Below are positions 16,694-25,243 of a DNA stretch of 64,000 nucleotides, piece after piece (within the stretch, counting starts at the first letter, position 1; each line of letters starts with the position of its first letter). Below the pieces are notes generated by a model. The model had not been told where the DNA came from and searched no databases. It was given only the letters and a program-made list of their open reading frames with translations. Position numbers and translations under genes: made by a program. Origin of the DNA: Maritalea mobilis (GTDB taxonomy: Bacteria > Pseudomonadota > Alphaproteobacteria > Rhizobiales > Devosiaceae); the NCBI RefSeq assembly GCF_004363175.1, contig NZ_SNYR01000001.1, positions 186,001 to 250,000 of the forward strand, read 5' to 3'.

Positions 16694-17698
16694 CTATCTC
16701 CAGCTCTTCGATTTAAATGCACCTTGGGTTTCTTTATGTCCCTCGGTCAGCGCGATCAGTTCGGTGATGTCTGGCTCGTCGCCAGCCGCATAAGCATCAA
16801 CCGCATCGCGGAATGCCGAAACGACCGACCGGATATAGGCGCGAGACCGCTGGCGCCCCTCAATCTTGAGGGCCGTAACACCAGCCCGCATCAAGTCGGG
16901 CAGCAGGCGGGTCAGGTTAAGGCTGATCGGCTCTTCAAATGCGTAATAGTTTTTCTTGTGCGCTGTGTCATAACGGCCTTTGCAGATGGTAGGGTATCCC
17001 GCGGTTTCGCCACATGAAATGCAATCAATGGCGAAATCGCCAAGCCGGGTCGTCAGCCCGTCATCATCATCCGGCTCATAATCCACATGGCTGGCGGGCG
17101 AGCACACGCCATCCATATTGGTGGAAATACCGGTGACATAATTGGTCAGCGAACAGCGCCCTTCGGCCATCATGCCTATATTGCCGAACACAAAGGCCTC
17201 AATCTCGCAATCAATCGCGTCATGCACCCGCTTGATTTCAGGCACGGTCAGAATGCGCGGCAATACCACGCGTTTCACATTAAACCGCTCGACGTAAAAA
17301 TTGATCGCTTCAGGCGAGGAGGCCCCAGCCTGAACTGAAAGATGCAAGCGCTGATTTGGATGCTGTTCGGCGACATATTTGGCCATGCCGATATCGGCAA
17401 TAATCACCGCATCCACGCCGATTTCAACTGCGTCATCAACGGCTTGCTTCCAGATATCGGTGCGTCCCGCTGTGGGAAATGAGTTTATCGCCGCCAGCAC
17501 CATTGCGTCTTTGTCGTGCGCATATTTCACGCTTTCCGAAAGCTCCTTTTTCGAAAAGTTCAGGCCGGGAAAATTCCGCGCATTGGTGGGGCCCTTAAAG
17601 CCGCAATAAACCGAGTTTGCGCCCGCATCAACGGCAGTGCGCAAGCTGGCAGGCGTGCCAGCGGGACACACCAATTCAGGTTTGATCAAATCACTCAT
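16694..17698 (-). CDS. ubiU: Oxygen-independent ubiquinone hydroxylation protein UbiU, with altered cluster ligands
   Basis: This 334-residue partner of UbiV matches UbiU throughout (LVCPAGTPASLRTAVDAGA at the N-terminus; KIEGRQRS near the C-terminus). From memory, E. coli UbiU binds [4Fe-4S] through C169, C176, C193 and C232. The last three are present here as C182 (EGRC), C199 (GVC) and C239 (YPTICKG). The first, in the FGSLC segment of E. coli, is Gly175 here (FGNIGMMAEG, codon GGC at 17174-17176). Two extra cysteines, C226 and C229 (DCISCG), lie near C239 and could supply the missing ligand. The gene overlaps ubiT by four bases. Confidence 0.93.
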   Translation of the reverse strand: MSDLIKPELVCPAGTPASLRTAVDAGANSVYCGFKGPTNARNFPGLNFSKKELSESVKYAHDKDAMVLAAINSFPTAGRTDIWKQAVDDAVEIGVDAVIIADIGMAKYVAEQHPNQRLHLSVQAGASSPEAINFYVERFNVKRVVLPRILTVPEIKRVHDAIDCEIEAFVFGNIGMMAEGRCSLTNYVTGISTNMDGVCSPASHVDYEPDDDDGLTTRLGDFAIDCISCGETAGYPTICKGRYDTAHKKNYYAFEEPISLNLTRLLPDLMRAGVTALKIEGRQRSRAYIRSVVSAFRDAVDAYAAGDEPDITELIALTEGHKETQGAFKSKSWR

Positions 17699-18225
17699 GT
17701 TCTGGAACCTACAATTTTTGTCGCTGCATCAATGCTGGCGCGTACCGGGCCGCGTAGTGGGCCAAAAGCCGTCGCGACGTCATCGGCCAATGTCGCATCC
17801 ATATCGTCAAGCGCATTGCGTAGAGCGACAATGGCTTCTGTGTCGCCTGTCACCATGATGTCGCGGTTGAAAAACAGCGCGTCGCTATCGGTTTTGCTGT
17901 CGATCATGCGCAGCAAAGTTTTAAACTTGCCGCTCACCAGCACATCATAGGGAATTTCTTCGTGGCGCGATTTTGCCACCAGCATCAGATTGTCTGGATC
18001 TGGACGCAAAAGCAGCAAAAAGGGCATGCCTTTCGCGTCGATCAAAAAATGTTTCCGGCAGCTATCTTCCAGCCGCTCAAAAAGCTCAGGATGCAGCGTC
18101 GCCACATGCCGAACAATGCGCCGCAATATGGGTTGCATCGCAAAAAGGGGCATGGCTTTAGACACTGGCCCAGCTTGAGAATCCTTGAAGATTCGAGGTT
18201 GGTCGCGTTTATGTTTGTCTCGCAT
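17695..18225 (-). CDS. ubiT: Ubiquinone anaerobic biosynthesis lipid-carrier protein UbiT (SCP2 fold)
   Basis: This 176-residue protein has an SCP2 sterol-carrier domain in its second half (FLIDAKGMPFLLLLRPD, then DALFFNRDIMVTGDTE), the mark of UbiT, which holds the hydrophobic quinone precursor for UbiUV. It is first in ubiTUV, and its TGA overlaps the ubiU ATG. The start at 18225 has only a weak AGG nearby; MPLFAMQPILRR at residue 25 is an alternative. An FNR-like palindrome lies 33-50 bases upstream, suggesting low-oxygen control. Confidence 0.9.
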   Translation of the reverse strand: MRDKHKRDQPRIFKDSQAGPVSKAMPLFAMQPILRRIVRHVATLHPELFERLEDSCRKHFLIDAKGMPFLLLLRPDPDNLMLVAKSRHEEIPYDVLVSGKFKTLLRMIDSKTDSDALFFNRDIMVTGDTEAIVALRNALDDMDATLADDVATAFGPLRGPVRASIDAATKIVGSRT

Positions 18226-18257
18226 GCCTATTGATTAAGCTGCGAAATCCTCCGCCA

Positions 18258-18275
18258 ATTTGCAAAAATGCAAAT
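18258..18275 (-). promoter_or_regulatory. FNR/CRP-type palindrome upstream of ubiTUV
   Basis: ATTTGCA-AAAA-TGCAAAT is a perfect seven-base inverted repeat with a four-base spacer. Its core TTGCA-N4-TGCAA has the geometry of FNR-family boxes (TTGAT-N4-ATCAA) with changed inner bases. The only start codon facing it is ubiT, centred about 41 bases away. Confidence 0.5.
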
Positions 18276-18314
18276 AAATTACATTTTTAGCATCCAGTGA
18301 CGGCTTGTGTTGAA

Positions 18315-19619
18315 CTAGAATCGATCCCGCAACGCATAATAGGTCATGGCCAGATAGAGCAGGGCACCGCGCATCGTCTCGCCGCCAGGAAAGCGAGGGC
18401 TAGGCAAACCCGCCATCAAATCAAACCGTTCCGCTTGGCCCTGCGTAATCTCTGCCAAAATTTTGCCCGCCATTGTGGCCATGCCCAATCCATGCCCAGA
18501 AAAGCCCGCGGCTGAATATATATTGGGGCCTAACCGCGCAAAGTGTGGCAGCCGCTGCATGGTGATGCCCAATGTGCCACCCCACGCATAATTGATCTTT
18601 GCATCCGCCAATTGCGGAAACACATTCAGCATCGGCTTGCGCGAAATAGTTTCGAGGTCAGCTGGGAAGCGAAGGCTATAGGTTTCGCCTCCGCCGAACA
18701 AAAGCCTATGGTCTGGTGTGCGGCGGAAGTAATTCACCACAAAACGGCTGTCAGCAACGGCCTCATTATGTGGAATCAATGTCTTGGCACGTTCTTCGCC
18801 AAGCGGTTCAGTTGCCACAATAAAGCTATTGATCGGCATCACACGAGCGCTGATATCCTTGTTCAAGCCACCAATATAGCCATTACACCCAAGAATAAGA
18901 TGGTCCGCTTCAATTGTACCCTCAGCGGTTGTAACGCGTACCTTGTTGCCAGGTTCAATTTGTGTCACGCGGCTTTGTTCATAAATCCGAGTGCCGGATT
19001 TGTGCGCCAATGCGGCCAACCCAAAACAGAAAGCAAGCGGGTCCAAATGCCCCGCACCTTTATCCAGTGTGCCACCAAAATATTGGGTGCTCGCTACATG
19101 TTCGCGCACCTCAGCCTTGCTGAGAGCAGAAATCGCGTCATAGCCATAATCGCGGTTGAGCTTTTCAACGTAGCGGTGGGAGTCGGCAACAAATCTTTGC
19201 TTATGATCCGCCTCGATAATGCCAGAACGATAGTCGCAATCGATCCCATTGTCGAAAATCAGGCTTTTGACCAACTGTTTACTGGCCTCGGCGATATCCC
19301 AAAGTGCATGTGCACTCTGTTCGCCAACCAAACATTCTAATGTGATCTGATCAAGTCGTTGGCCGCTGCCCAATTGCCCGCCATTGCGGCCAGACGCGCC
19401 CCAGCCAATGCGATGCGCCTCCAACAGCGCCACGTCAAATCCAGCTTGCGCCAAATGATAAGCCGCCGAAAGGCCGGTGAAACCGCCGCCGATGATGCAA
19501 ACATCAGCGGACTTATGGCCTTTCAACTGTGCATGAGGTGCGGGCGCAGGGCGCTGCGCCGCATAATAGGAAAGCGGATATTGGCCCTGCACATCATTGG
19601 CGGTCAGAATATCAATCAT
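18315..19619 (-). CDS. FAD-dependent amine oxidase, gamma-glutamylputrescine oxidase-like
   Basis: This 434-residue DAO-family flavoprotein has the dinucleotide motif IIGGGFTGLSAAYHLA (residues 42-57), the flavin-site segment GWGASGRNGGQ, and a C-terminal FAD-binding stretch AAGFSGHGLG. Its closest known type is PuuB, which oxidises gamma-glutamylputrescine to the aldehyde. It follows a glutamine-synthetase-like gene with a TGATG stop/start junction and faces an aldehyde dehydrogenase, which fits the gamma-glutamylated polyamine pathway. A GTG at 19622 is an equally possible start. Confidence 0.85.
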   Translation of the reverse strand: MIDILTANDVQGQYPLSYYAAQRPAPAPHAQLKGHKSADVCIIGGGFTGLSAAYHLAQAGFDVALLEAHRIGWGASGRNGGQLGSGQRLDQITLECLVGEQSAHALWDIAEASKQLVKSLIFDNGIDCDYRSGIIEADHKQRFVADSHRYVEKLNRDYGYDAISALSKAEVREHVASTQYFGGTLDKGAGHLDPLAFCFGLAALAHKSGTRIYEQSRVTQIEPGNKVRVTTAEGTIEADHLILGCNGYIGGLNKDISARVMPINSFIVATEPLGEERAKTLIPHNEAVADSRFVVNYFRRTPDHRLLFGGGETYSLRFPADLETISRKPMLNVFPQLADAKINYAWGGTLGITMQRLPHFARLGPNIYSAAGFSGHGLGMATMAGKILAEITQGQAERFDLMAGLPSPRFPGGETMRGALLYLAMTYYALRDRF

Positions 19620-20986
19620 CACACATTCAGCAAAAGATGCTCACGTTCCCATGGGCTGATTTCACCTAGGAACTCTTCAAGTTCCTGCCTCTTGATCGCT
19701 TCATAAACCAAGCAGAAATCCTCACCGAGCAGATCACGCAAATCGCGATCTTCCTGAAACGCCTCCAATGCGTCCATCAAGGCATAGGGCAGGGTAACCC
19801 CATCCTCATAGGCATCGCCCTGCCGCATGGGGCGGGGCGTAAGCTGATTGATCATGCCCAGATAACCACAGGCCAAGCTGGCGGCAATCGCGAGATATGG
19901 GTTGCTGTCCATGCCCACAATGCGGTTCTCAATGCGCCGCGCTTCTGGTGTTGAAATGGGTATGCGCAACCCGGTTGTCCGGTTGTCTTGCCCCCATTCC
20001 ACGTTCGCTGCCGCAGAATCGTCTGCTTTAAAGCGGCGATAGCTGTTCACATAAGGTGCAAAGATCGGCATCATCGCATCAATATGCGTCTGCAAGCCGC
20101 CCAAGAATCCATAGAAATAAGGTGTGGGCTCGCCCTGATCGTCAGAGAAAATGTTCTTACCGGTTTTCACATCCACAATCGATTGATGCAAATGCATAGC
20201 GCTGCCCGGCTCATCGCGCATGGGCTTGGCCATAAAGGTGGCAAAACAATTGTTTTTCAACGCGGCTTCGCGGATGGATCGTTTGAAATAGAACACTTCA
20301 TCTGCAAGTTTCAGCGGGTCGCCATGCTGCAAATTGATTTCAATTTGCCCAGCGCCGCCTTCTTGGATCAGGGTGTCAATTTCCAAACCCTGCGCTTCGG
20401 CAAAGTCATAGATATCGTCGATCACTTCGCCATATTCATCAACCGCCACCATGGAATAAGCTTGGCGGCCAATACCCTTGCGTCCAGTCCGGCCAATCGG
20501 CGGCTCAATCGCCTCATTTGGATCTGTATGGGGACGTGTGAGATAAAACTCGATTTCAGGCGCGACAACGGGCCGCCAGCCCTTATCTGCATAAAGTGAA
20601 AGCACACGTTTCAACACATTACGGGGAGCCACAGGTACGGGCTCACCCTGCGTGGTTTCAAGATCATGGATTACCTGAAGAATCACATCGTCTGTCCATG
20701 GCGCGGCGCAGGCGGTGCTTAAATCAGGTTTCAGCACCATATCGGTTTCCATCCACTGATCTTTTATGTCCATATCGGCATAAGCGCCGGTGATGGTTTG
20801 ATAAAAAATCGAGGTGGGAAGATAGAAGAATGCATCGCTCGAAAACTTCTTGGCGGGCATGGTTTTGCCCCGCGAAATGCCCACAAGGTCAGGCACAATA
20901 CATTCAACCTCTTCAACGCGGCGGCCTTCCAGCCATTCCAACGCTGCATCGGGAAGCAGTTTCACCCATTCCTGTTTGTCGACCAT
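19619..20986 (-). CDS. Glutamine synthetase-family ligase, gamma-glutamylputrescine synthetase-like
   Basis: This 455-residue protein has the glutamine synthetase catalytic fold: PEIEFYL (E144 and E146 as metal ligands), EGGAGQIEIN near residues 208-217, HLHQS, and WGQDNRTTGLRIP near residue 330. The N-terminal sequence and its pairing with a PuuB-like oxidase point to PuuA-type glutamylation of putrescine or another amine rather than ammonia assimilation. Its start region is shared with the divergent aldehyde dehydrogenase gene, about 100 bases apart. Confidence 0.87.
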   Translation of the reverse strand: MVDKQEWVKLLPDAALEWLEGRRVEEVECIVPDLVGISRGKTMPAKKFSSDAFFYLPTSIFYQTITGAYADMDIKDQWMETDMVLKPDLSTACAAPWTDDVILQVIHDLETTQGEPVPVAPRNVLKRVLSLYADKGWRPVVAPEIEFYLTRPHTDPNEAIEPPIGRTGRKGIGRQAYSMVAVDEYGEVIDDIYDFAEAQGLEIDTLIQEGGAGQIEINLQHGDPLKLADEVFYFKRSIREAALKNNCFATFMAKPMRDEPGSAMHLHQSIVDVKTGKNIFSDDQGEPTPYFYGFLGGLQTHIDAMMPIFAPYVNSYRRFKADDSAAANVEWGQDNRTTGLRIPISTPEARRIENRIVGMDSNPYLAIAASLACGYLGMINQLTPRPMRQGDAYEDGVTLPYALMDALEAFQEDRDLRDLLGEDFCLVYEAIKRQELEEFLGEISPWEREHLLLNV

Positions 20987-21089
20987 ATTTCAGCCTTGCT
21001 GTTTGTTATGCTCAAACGCACCATTTCGGATACGCCGCAAATCAATTATCAATTACGCGCAACTGTAGGTGAGTAAAGGAGAATCGCCA

Positions 21090-22532
21090 ATGACCTTCTG
21101 GAAAAGACATGAATTCTTTATCAATGGCGATTGGGTAGATGCGTCAGATGCAAAAAGCATGGATGTGATCAATCCAGCGACCGAACAACCTATCGGTTCC
21201 ATCGCCATGGGCGATGCGAAAACGATTGATGCGGCGGTGGCGGCGGCCAAGGCGGCATTCCCATCCTTTTCGCGCACCACCGTTGCTGAGCGGAAGGAGC
21301 TTTTGCGTTCAATTCTGTCGGTTTACCGCCAACGCCGGGATGAGGTGGCCCATGCCATTCAGCTGGAACTGGGTGCCCCACGCCATTTGGCCTATGGCGC
21401 CCAAACTGCTGTAGGCGAAGGCCATTTGGATGGATTTCTGCAAGCACTAGGCACATTTGAGTTTGAGGAAACGTTGCTTAATGGTGATCTGGTGATCCGC
21501 GAACCCATCGGTGTTTGCGGCTTAATCACGCCGTGGAATTGGCCAATCAACCAAATCGCCCTCAAAGTGCTGCCCGCTTTGGCCGCAGGGTGTACGATGG
21601 TGTTGAAACCAAGTGAATTTACCCCGTTCAACGCCATGCTTTATGCCGAGATTTTGGCTGAGGCTGGCGTGCCGAAAGGTGTGTTCAATCTGGTGAATGG
21701 CGAAGGACCTGAAGTTGGGGCAGCGCTCTCTCGTCATCCAGATGTGGCGATGATGTCTTTCACCGGGTCATCACGTGCAGGCGCTGCTGTCAGCCGAGAT
21801 GCGGCCGAAGGCGCAAAAAAGGTAGCGCTTGAACTGGGCGGCAAGTCACCAAACTTGGTCTTTGCTGATTCAGATTTATCTGGAGCGGTGAAACGTGGTG
21901 TGCGCCACATGTTCAACAATACGGGGCAGTCCTGCAACGCACCATCGCGTATGTTGGTAGAGCGCAGCGTATATGACGAAGCAAAAGAAATTGCACTTAA
22001 AACCGCCCAGCAACAACAAGTTGGTGATCCGGATGAGGCAGGGCGGCACATTGGGCCGTTGGTCAATCACATTCAGTTTGACCGCGTGCAGGAGCTGATC
22101 AAAGCGGGCATGGATGAGGGCGCCACTGTGCTGATTGGCGGCTTGGGCAAACCGGATGGCATGAATGAAGGTTACTTCGTCAAACCAACCATTTTTGTCG
22201 ATGTGGATAATGAGATGCGAGTCGCACGCGAAGAAATCTTCGGTCCAGTGCTGTGTATGATCCCGTTTGATGAGGAGGATGAGGCCATTTCCATCGCCAA
22301 TGATACGGAATATGGGTTGGCCGCCTATGTTCAAACCGAAGATCAGGATCGGGCAATGCGCGTTGCCCGTCAGCTCCGCGCGGGCATGGTGCACATAAAT
22401 GGCAGTGACATCGAGTATGGCACACCGTTTGGCGGCTACAAAAAATCCGGCGTGGGGCGCGAAGGCGGCACTTTTGGCTTAGAAGAATTTTTGGAAGTCA
22501 AAGCCATCGCACGCCCAAAAGAAACTGCCTGA
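21090..22532 (+). CDS. NAD(P)-dependent aldehyde dehydrogenase
   Basis: This 480-residue ALDH-superfamily enzyme has the catalytic E248 (ALELGGKSPN) and C282 (NTGQSCNAPSR), plus TPWNWP and FTGSSRAG in the cofactor site. The ATG at 21090 follows GGAG by about eight bases; a GTG 21 bases upstream is less likely. Because it is divergent from the PuuA/PuuB-like pair, it could oxidise gamma-glutamyl-aminobutyraldehyde, but family level alone does not fix the substrate. Confidence 0.9.
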   Translation: MTFWKRHEFFINGDWVDASDAKSMDVINPATEQPIGSIAMGDAKTIDAAVAAAKAAFPSFSRTTVAERKELLRSILSVYRQRRDEVAHAIQLELGAPRHLAYGAQTAVGEGHLDGFLQALGTFEFEETLLNGDLVIREPIGVCGLITPWNWPINQIALKVLPALAAGCTMVLKPSEFTPFNAMLYAEILAEAGVPKGVFNLVNGEGPEVGAALSRHPDVAMMSFTGSSRAGAAVSRDAAEGAKKVALELGGKSPNLVFADSDLSGAVKRGVRHMFNNTGQSCNAPSRMLVERSVYDEAKEIALKTAQQQQVGDPDEAGRHIGPLVNHIQFDRVQELIKAGMDEGATVLIGGLGKPDGMNEGYFVKPTIFVDVDNEMRVAREEIFGPVLCMIPFDEEDEAISIANDTEYGLAAYVQTEDQDRAMRVARQLRAGMVHINGSDIEYGTPFGGYKKSGVGREGGTFGLEEFLEVKAIARPKETA

Positions 22533-22581
22533 TCCATCTCAACCCACCTCTCGTAGCTAAAATAAAAAATGCGAGGTGGAT

Positions 22582-23280
22582 ATGTTAGATCAAGTAGCAG
22601 AAATCAATGCGATTATTGTTGGGGCGAATGGCGGCATTGGCCAAGCGCTGAAAGCGAATCTATCCGAGCGCCCCAACTTCAAAAGCGTTGTCAGCTTTGA
22701 TCGGCAAACCTATCCCAAATACGACATTACCAAGCCAGAAAGCTTCGTGCCCGAATTTGCCAAATGGCAGCGGGAAGGACGTAAGTTCAATTTAGCGATC
22801 ATTGCGACTGGCGCGTTGATCATCGATGGCGTGCCACCGGAACGGCGCTTTGCGGAGCTGGACGCCAAAAATATGGCAAACCACTTTGCGTTGAATGCCA
22901 CGGGCCCCGCAATCATGATCCAACAGCTTCTGCCATTAATGCAGCGGCACGAACCGGCGGTCATGGCAGCGCTATCTGCCCGTGTCGGCTCTATCGGCGA
23001 CAATGAGTTAGGCGGATGGGTTTCTTACCGAGCGGCAAAATCAGCTTTGAATCAGATTGTGCGCACAGCGTCCATCGAGTGGGCGCGCAAGAACCAAGAA
23101 TCGGCGCTGCTGGCGATTCACCCTGGCACAGTAGATACTCGGCTGACCGCAGACTATGCGCACCCAAAAAAAGTGAGTGCTGATGTCGCCGCGCAAAAGA
23201 TTATGGATACAATTTATAAAGCCAAACCACCAATGACAGGTGGCTTTTACGACAATCAGGGCGTTGCAATAGAGTTTTGA
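22582..23280 (+). CDS. Short-chain dehydrogenase/reductase family protein
   Basis: This 232-residue SDR has a nucleotide loop VGANGGIGQALKA near residue 13 and the catalytic pair in YRAAKSALNQ, with a serine-rich segment ALSARVGS ahead of it. The sequence resembles the C-factor (CsgA-like) SDRs. The substrate is unknown. The ATG at 22582 is chosen because AGG lies six bases upstream; a GTG two codons earlier is inside that site. It follows the aldehyde dehydrogenase by 49 bases and may be co-transcribed. Confidence 0.85.
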   Translation: MLDQVAEINAIIVGANGGIGQALKANLSERPNFKSVVSFDRQTYPKYDITKPESFVPEFAKWQREGRKFNLAIIATGALIIDGVPPERRFAELDAKNMANHFALNATGPAIMIQQLLPLMQRHEPAVMAALSARVGSIGDNELGGWVSYRAAKSALNQIVRTASIEWARKNQESALLAIHPGTVDTRLTADYAHPKKVSADVAAQKIMDTIYKAKPPMTGGFYDNQGVAIEF

Positions 23281-23346
23281 CACAGCAAAGCGAGTTCACA
23301 AAGTGAATCAAGAAACTTAAGCAACATATTGATGTTTTGGGAAAAG

Positions 23347-23422
<76 letters not shown>

Positions 23423-23552
23423 TCACGATGTGTGTATCTAACGAGTAGATGAGGCGGTGTTTAGCGTTTTTGATCGCGCTTGCCAAGACCTTTTTTGAAA
23501 AAATAATCGCCTTTTTGTGAAAAATTTCTGACAGCCAATAAATTGAGCATTT

Positions 23553-24155
23553 TTACCGTTGAAGCTGCCTGCTCAAAGCCAACAGATCTGACATCTTGTT
23601 TGCATTAGCAAACGGGTTCTGCGGATAAAATTGTTGGAAATCAATTTCTTGCGCCCGAAGCGCCCTCAGCATAGGGCGCAGTGCATAGCCATTCTGCTTT
23701 TCCAACTGGGCAGGGATGTCCAATGCCATTTTCAATGGCCACAGCCCGCAAATCGGATAAAGATCGTTGCCATACCGTGCAATAATGGGAGTTCGTGCAG
23801 CCATCATCGGTTCAGCATGTTGCACAAAATCAGTTGGAAATATCGGCCCATCCACCGGCGCAGTTAAAATCCAATAATGACAAGGGCGATCGCTAAGGTC
23901 ACTTGCCCATTTGGCACCTGCATATATGCCACCGAGTGGGCCGATGGGAGGATCATACCCATCTGACAGATGAATCACAGCTTGGGGCAGAGGTGCATTT
24001 GTTTGGCCAACCAGTGCGATTTGCGCTGTTTGCGAATCGAGGCGGCTGACGAGATGGTGAACGAGCGGCATGTTTTTGAGGCGCAAAGCGGCCTTGTCTA
24101 CACAACCAAAACGTGTGCCTTCACCACCTGCTAAAATTACGCCAAATATGCTCAT
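23553..24155 (-). CDS. mobA: Molybdenum cofactor guanylyltransferase
   Basis: This 200-residue nucleotidyltransferase has the signature LAGGEGTRFGCVDKAAL near residues 8-24, where MobA proteins bind GTP, and APVDGPIFP later, matching the metal-binding aspartate loop. It links GMP to molybdopterin to make the bis-MGD cofactor. The start MSIFGVILAGG is chosen from the family; the open frame continues upstream through the tRNA-Cys gene, which cannot be coding. No other molybdenum-cofactor gene is in view. It could be a relative with another sugar or cofactor substrate, but MobA is the best fit. Confidence 0.85.
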   Translation of the reverse strand: MSIFGVILAGGEGTRFGCVDKAALRLKNMPLVHHLVSRLDSQTAQIALVGQTNAPLPQAVIHLSDGYDPPIGPLGGIYAGAKWASDLSDRPCHYWILTAPVDGPIFPTDFVQHAEPMMAARTPIIARYGNDLYPICGLWPLKMALDIPAQLEKQNGYALRPMLRALRAQEIDFQQFYPQNPFANANKMSDLLALSRQLQR

Positions 24156-24227
24156 ATACTTATAGTGCCCAGCCATAAGGGCTTTGCCTAGCATTATATG
24201 CAAAATATTGAAAGTTATGGGAAAATT

Positions 24228-24301
24228 TGGAGGCCACGCCCGGAATCGAACCGGGGTACACGGATTTGCAATCCGCTGCGTCACCACTCCGCCACGTGGC
24301 C
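24228..24301 (-). tRNA. tRNA-Cys (anticodon GCA)
   Basis: The reverse complement folds as a 74-base cloverleaf: acceptor GGCCACG with CGTGGCC, anticodon stem GGATT/AATCC around GCA, T arm CCCGG-TTCGATT-CCGGG, and encoded CCA. The discriminator is T (U73), the known identity base for cysteinyl-tRNA synthetase. Confidence 0.97.
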
Positions 24302-24482
24302 TCACTGGAAGGAGGTTGCTATAGCAATCGGAAGCAAAATTCAAGCATCCATTCTCAAAAACTTCACGAAATCGTGAGGCTCACACTAACCTTTAGCTCC
24401 TAAGTGCTGATATCGTCTTGCATAGACGCGGCAAGATGGCTATTGAACAAACTGGTTTTAACTTCTCAGAATGGGTGCTCCA

Positions 24483-25139
24483 ATGGATTTCGAACACGCA
24501 CGCAAGTCAATGGTGGACTGTCAGCTCCGCCCCAACGCGATCACTGATTATCGCATTTTGGCTGCGATGAGCGAAATCCCGCGTGAGAATTTCACCCCGG
24601 CTGCAAAAAAGCCTCTTTCTTATCTGGATGAAGATTTGCCGCTTGACCCAATGGGTGCCCGCAAAATGATGGAGCCAATGTATTTTGGCCGTTTGGCGCA
24701 ATTGGCTGAAATCAAATCAACTGACTTTGTGCTTCATGTGGCCTGCAACACAGGTTACGGCACAGCGGTTCTATCAAAGTTTGCCGATTCAATTGTCGCG
24801 ATAGACGATAATGAAGACTTTGTCGAAATGGCCAATGATGCGCTGGCAGATTTGGAAATCGGCAATGCGGCTGTGTTGTCTGGTGATTTGAAAGAAGGGT
24901 TGGCAAAAGAGGCGCCCTTCGACGTGATCTTTATCGAAGGTCACATTGATGAATTGCCAGAAACATTCTTCAAGCAATTGAAGCAAGATGGCCGTTTGGT
25001 ATGCGTAGAAGTTGAAAATGGTGTGCCAAGCGCTGTTTGCTATGTCAAAACCGCATCAGGCGTAAGCCGCCGCGTGGCATTTAATGCCATCGTGCCAAAG
25101 CTAATTGCCTTCGAAAAACAAAAAACTTTCACATTATAG
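24483..25139 (+). CDS. Protein-L-isoaspartate O-methyltransferase family protein
   Basis: This 218-residue SAM-dependent methyltransferase is of the PIMT family. It opens MDFEHARKSMVDCQLRPNAI, the usual alphaproteobacterial start, and has the SAM-binding region VLHVACNTGYGTAVLSKF (a variant of EVGTGSGY). The first position of the SAM motif (HVACNTG instead of EVGTGSG) is less canonical than in the second copy at 46989. An ATG four codons upstream (24471) is the alternative start. It sits directly before tolC, an arrangement I recall as common in rhizobial genomes. Confidence 0.82.
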   Translation: MDFEHARKSMVDCQLRPNAITDYRILAAMSEIPRENFTPAAKKPLSYLDEDLPLDPMGARKMMEPMYFGRLAQLAEIKSTDFVLHVACNTGYGTAVLSKFADSIVAIDDNEDFVEMANDALADLEIGNAAVLSGDLKEGLAKEAPFDVIFIEGHIDELPETFFKQLKQDGRLVCVEVENGVPSAVCYVKTASGVSRRVAFNAIVPKLIAFEKQKTFTL

Positions 25140-25208
25140 AGCCTGCGCTCTTGAACTTTGTGTGATAATAGCCACATGACGCTTGATATATCGGTCCGTT
25201 ATATGGAA

Positions 25209-25223
25209 TTAACGAAAAGTTAA
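25209..25223 (+). promoter_or_regulatory. CtrA-like box upstream of tolC
   Basis: TTAA-CGAAAAG-TTAA exactly matches the TTAA-N7-TTAA consensus of the cell-cycle regulator CtrA. It is also embedded in a wider perfect inverted repeat AATTAAC-GAAAA-GTTAATT (25207-25225). It lies 20 bases before the chosen tolC ATG. Confidence 0.5.
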
Positions 25224-25243
25224 TTTTATTTGTGGGCCGAAAC

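Noticed and set aside
24156-24344. Longer frame of mobA
   Set aside because: It crosses the tRNA-Cys gene. MobA proteins start at the GVILAGG segment.
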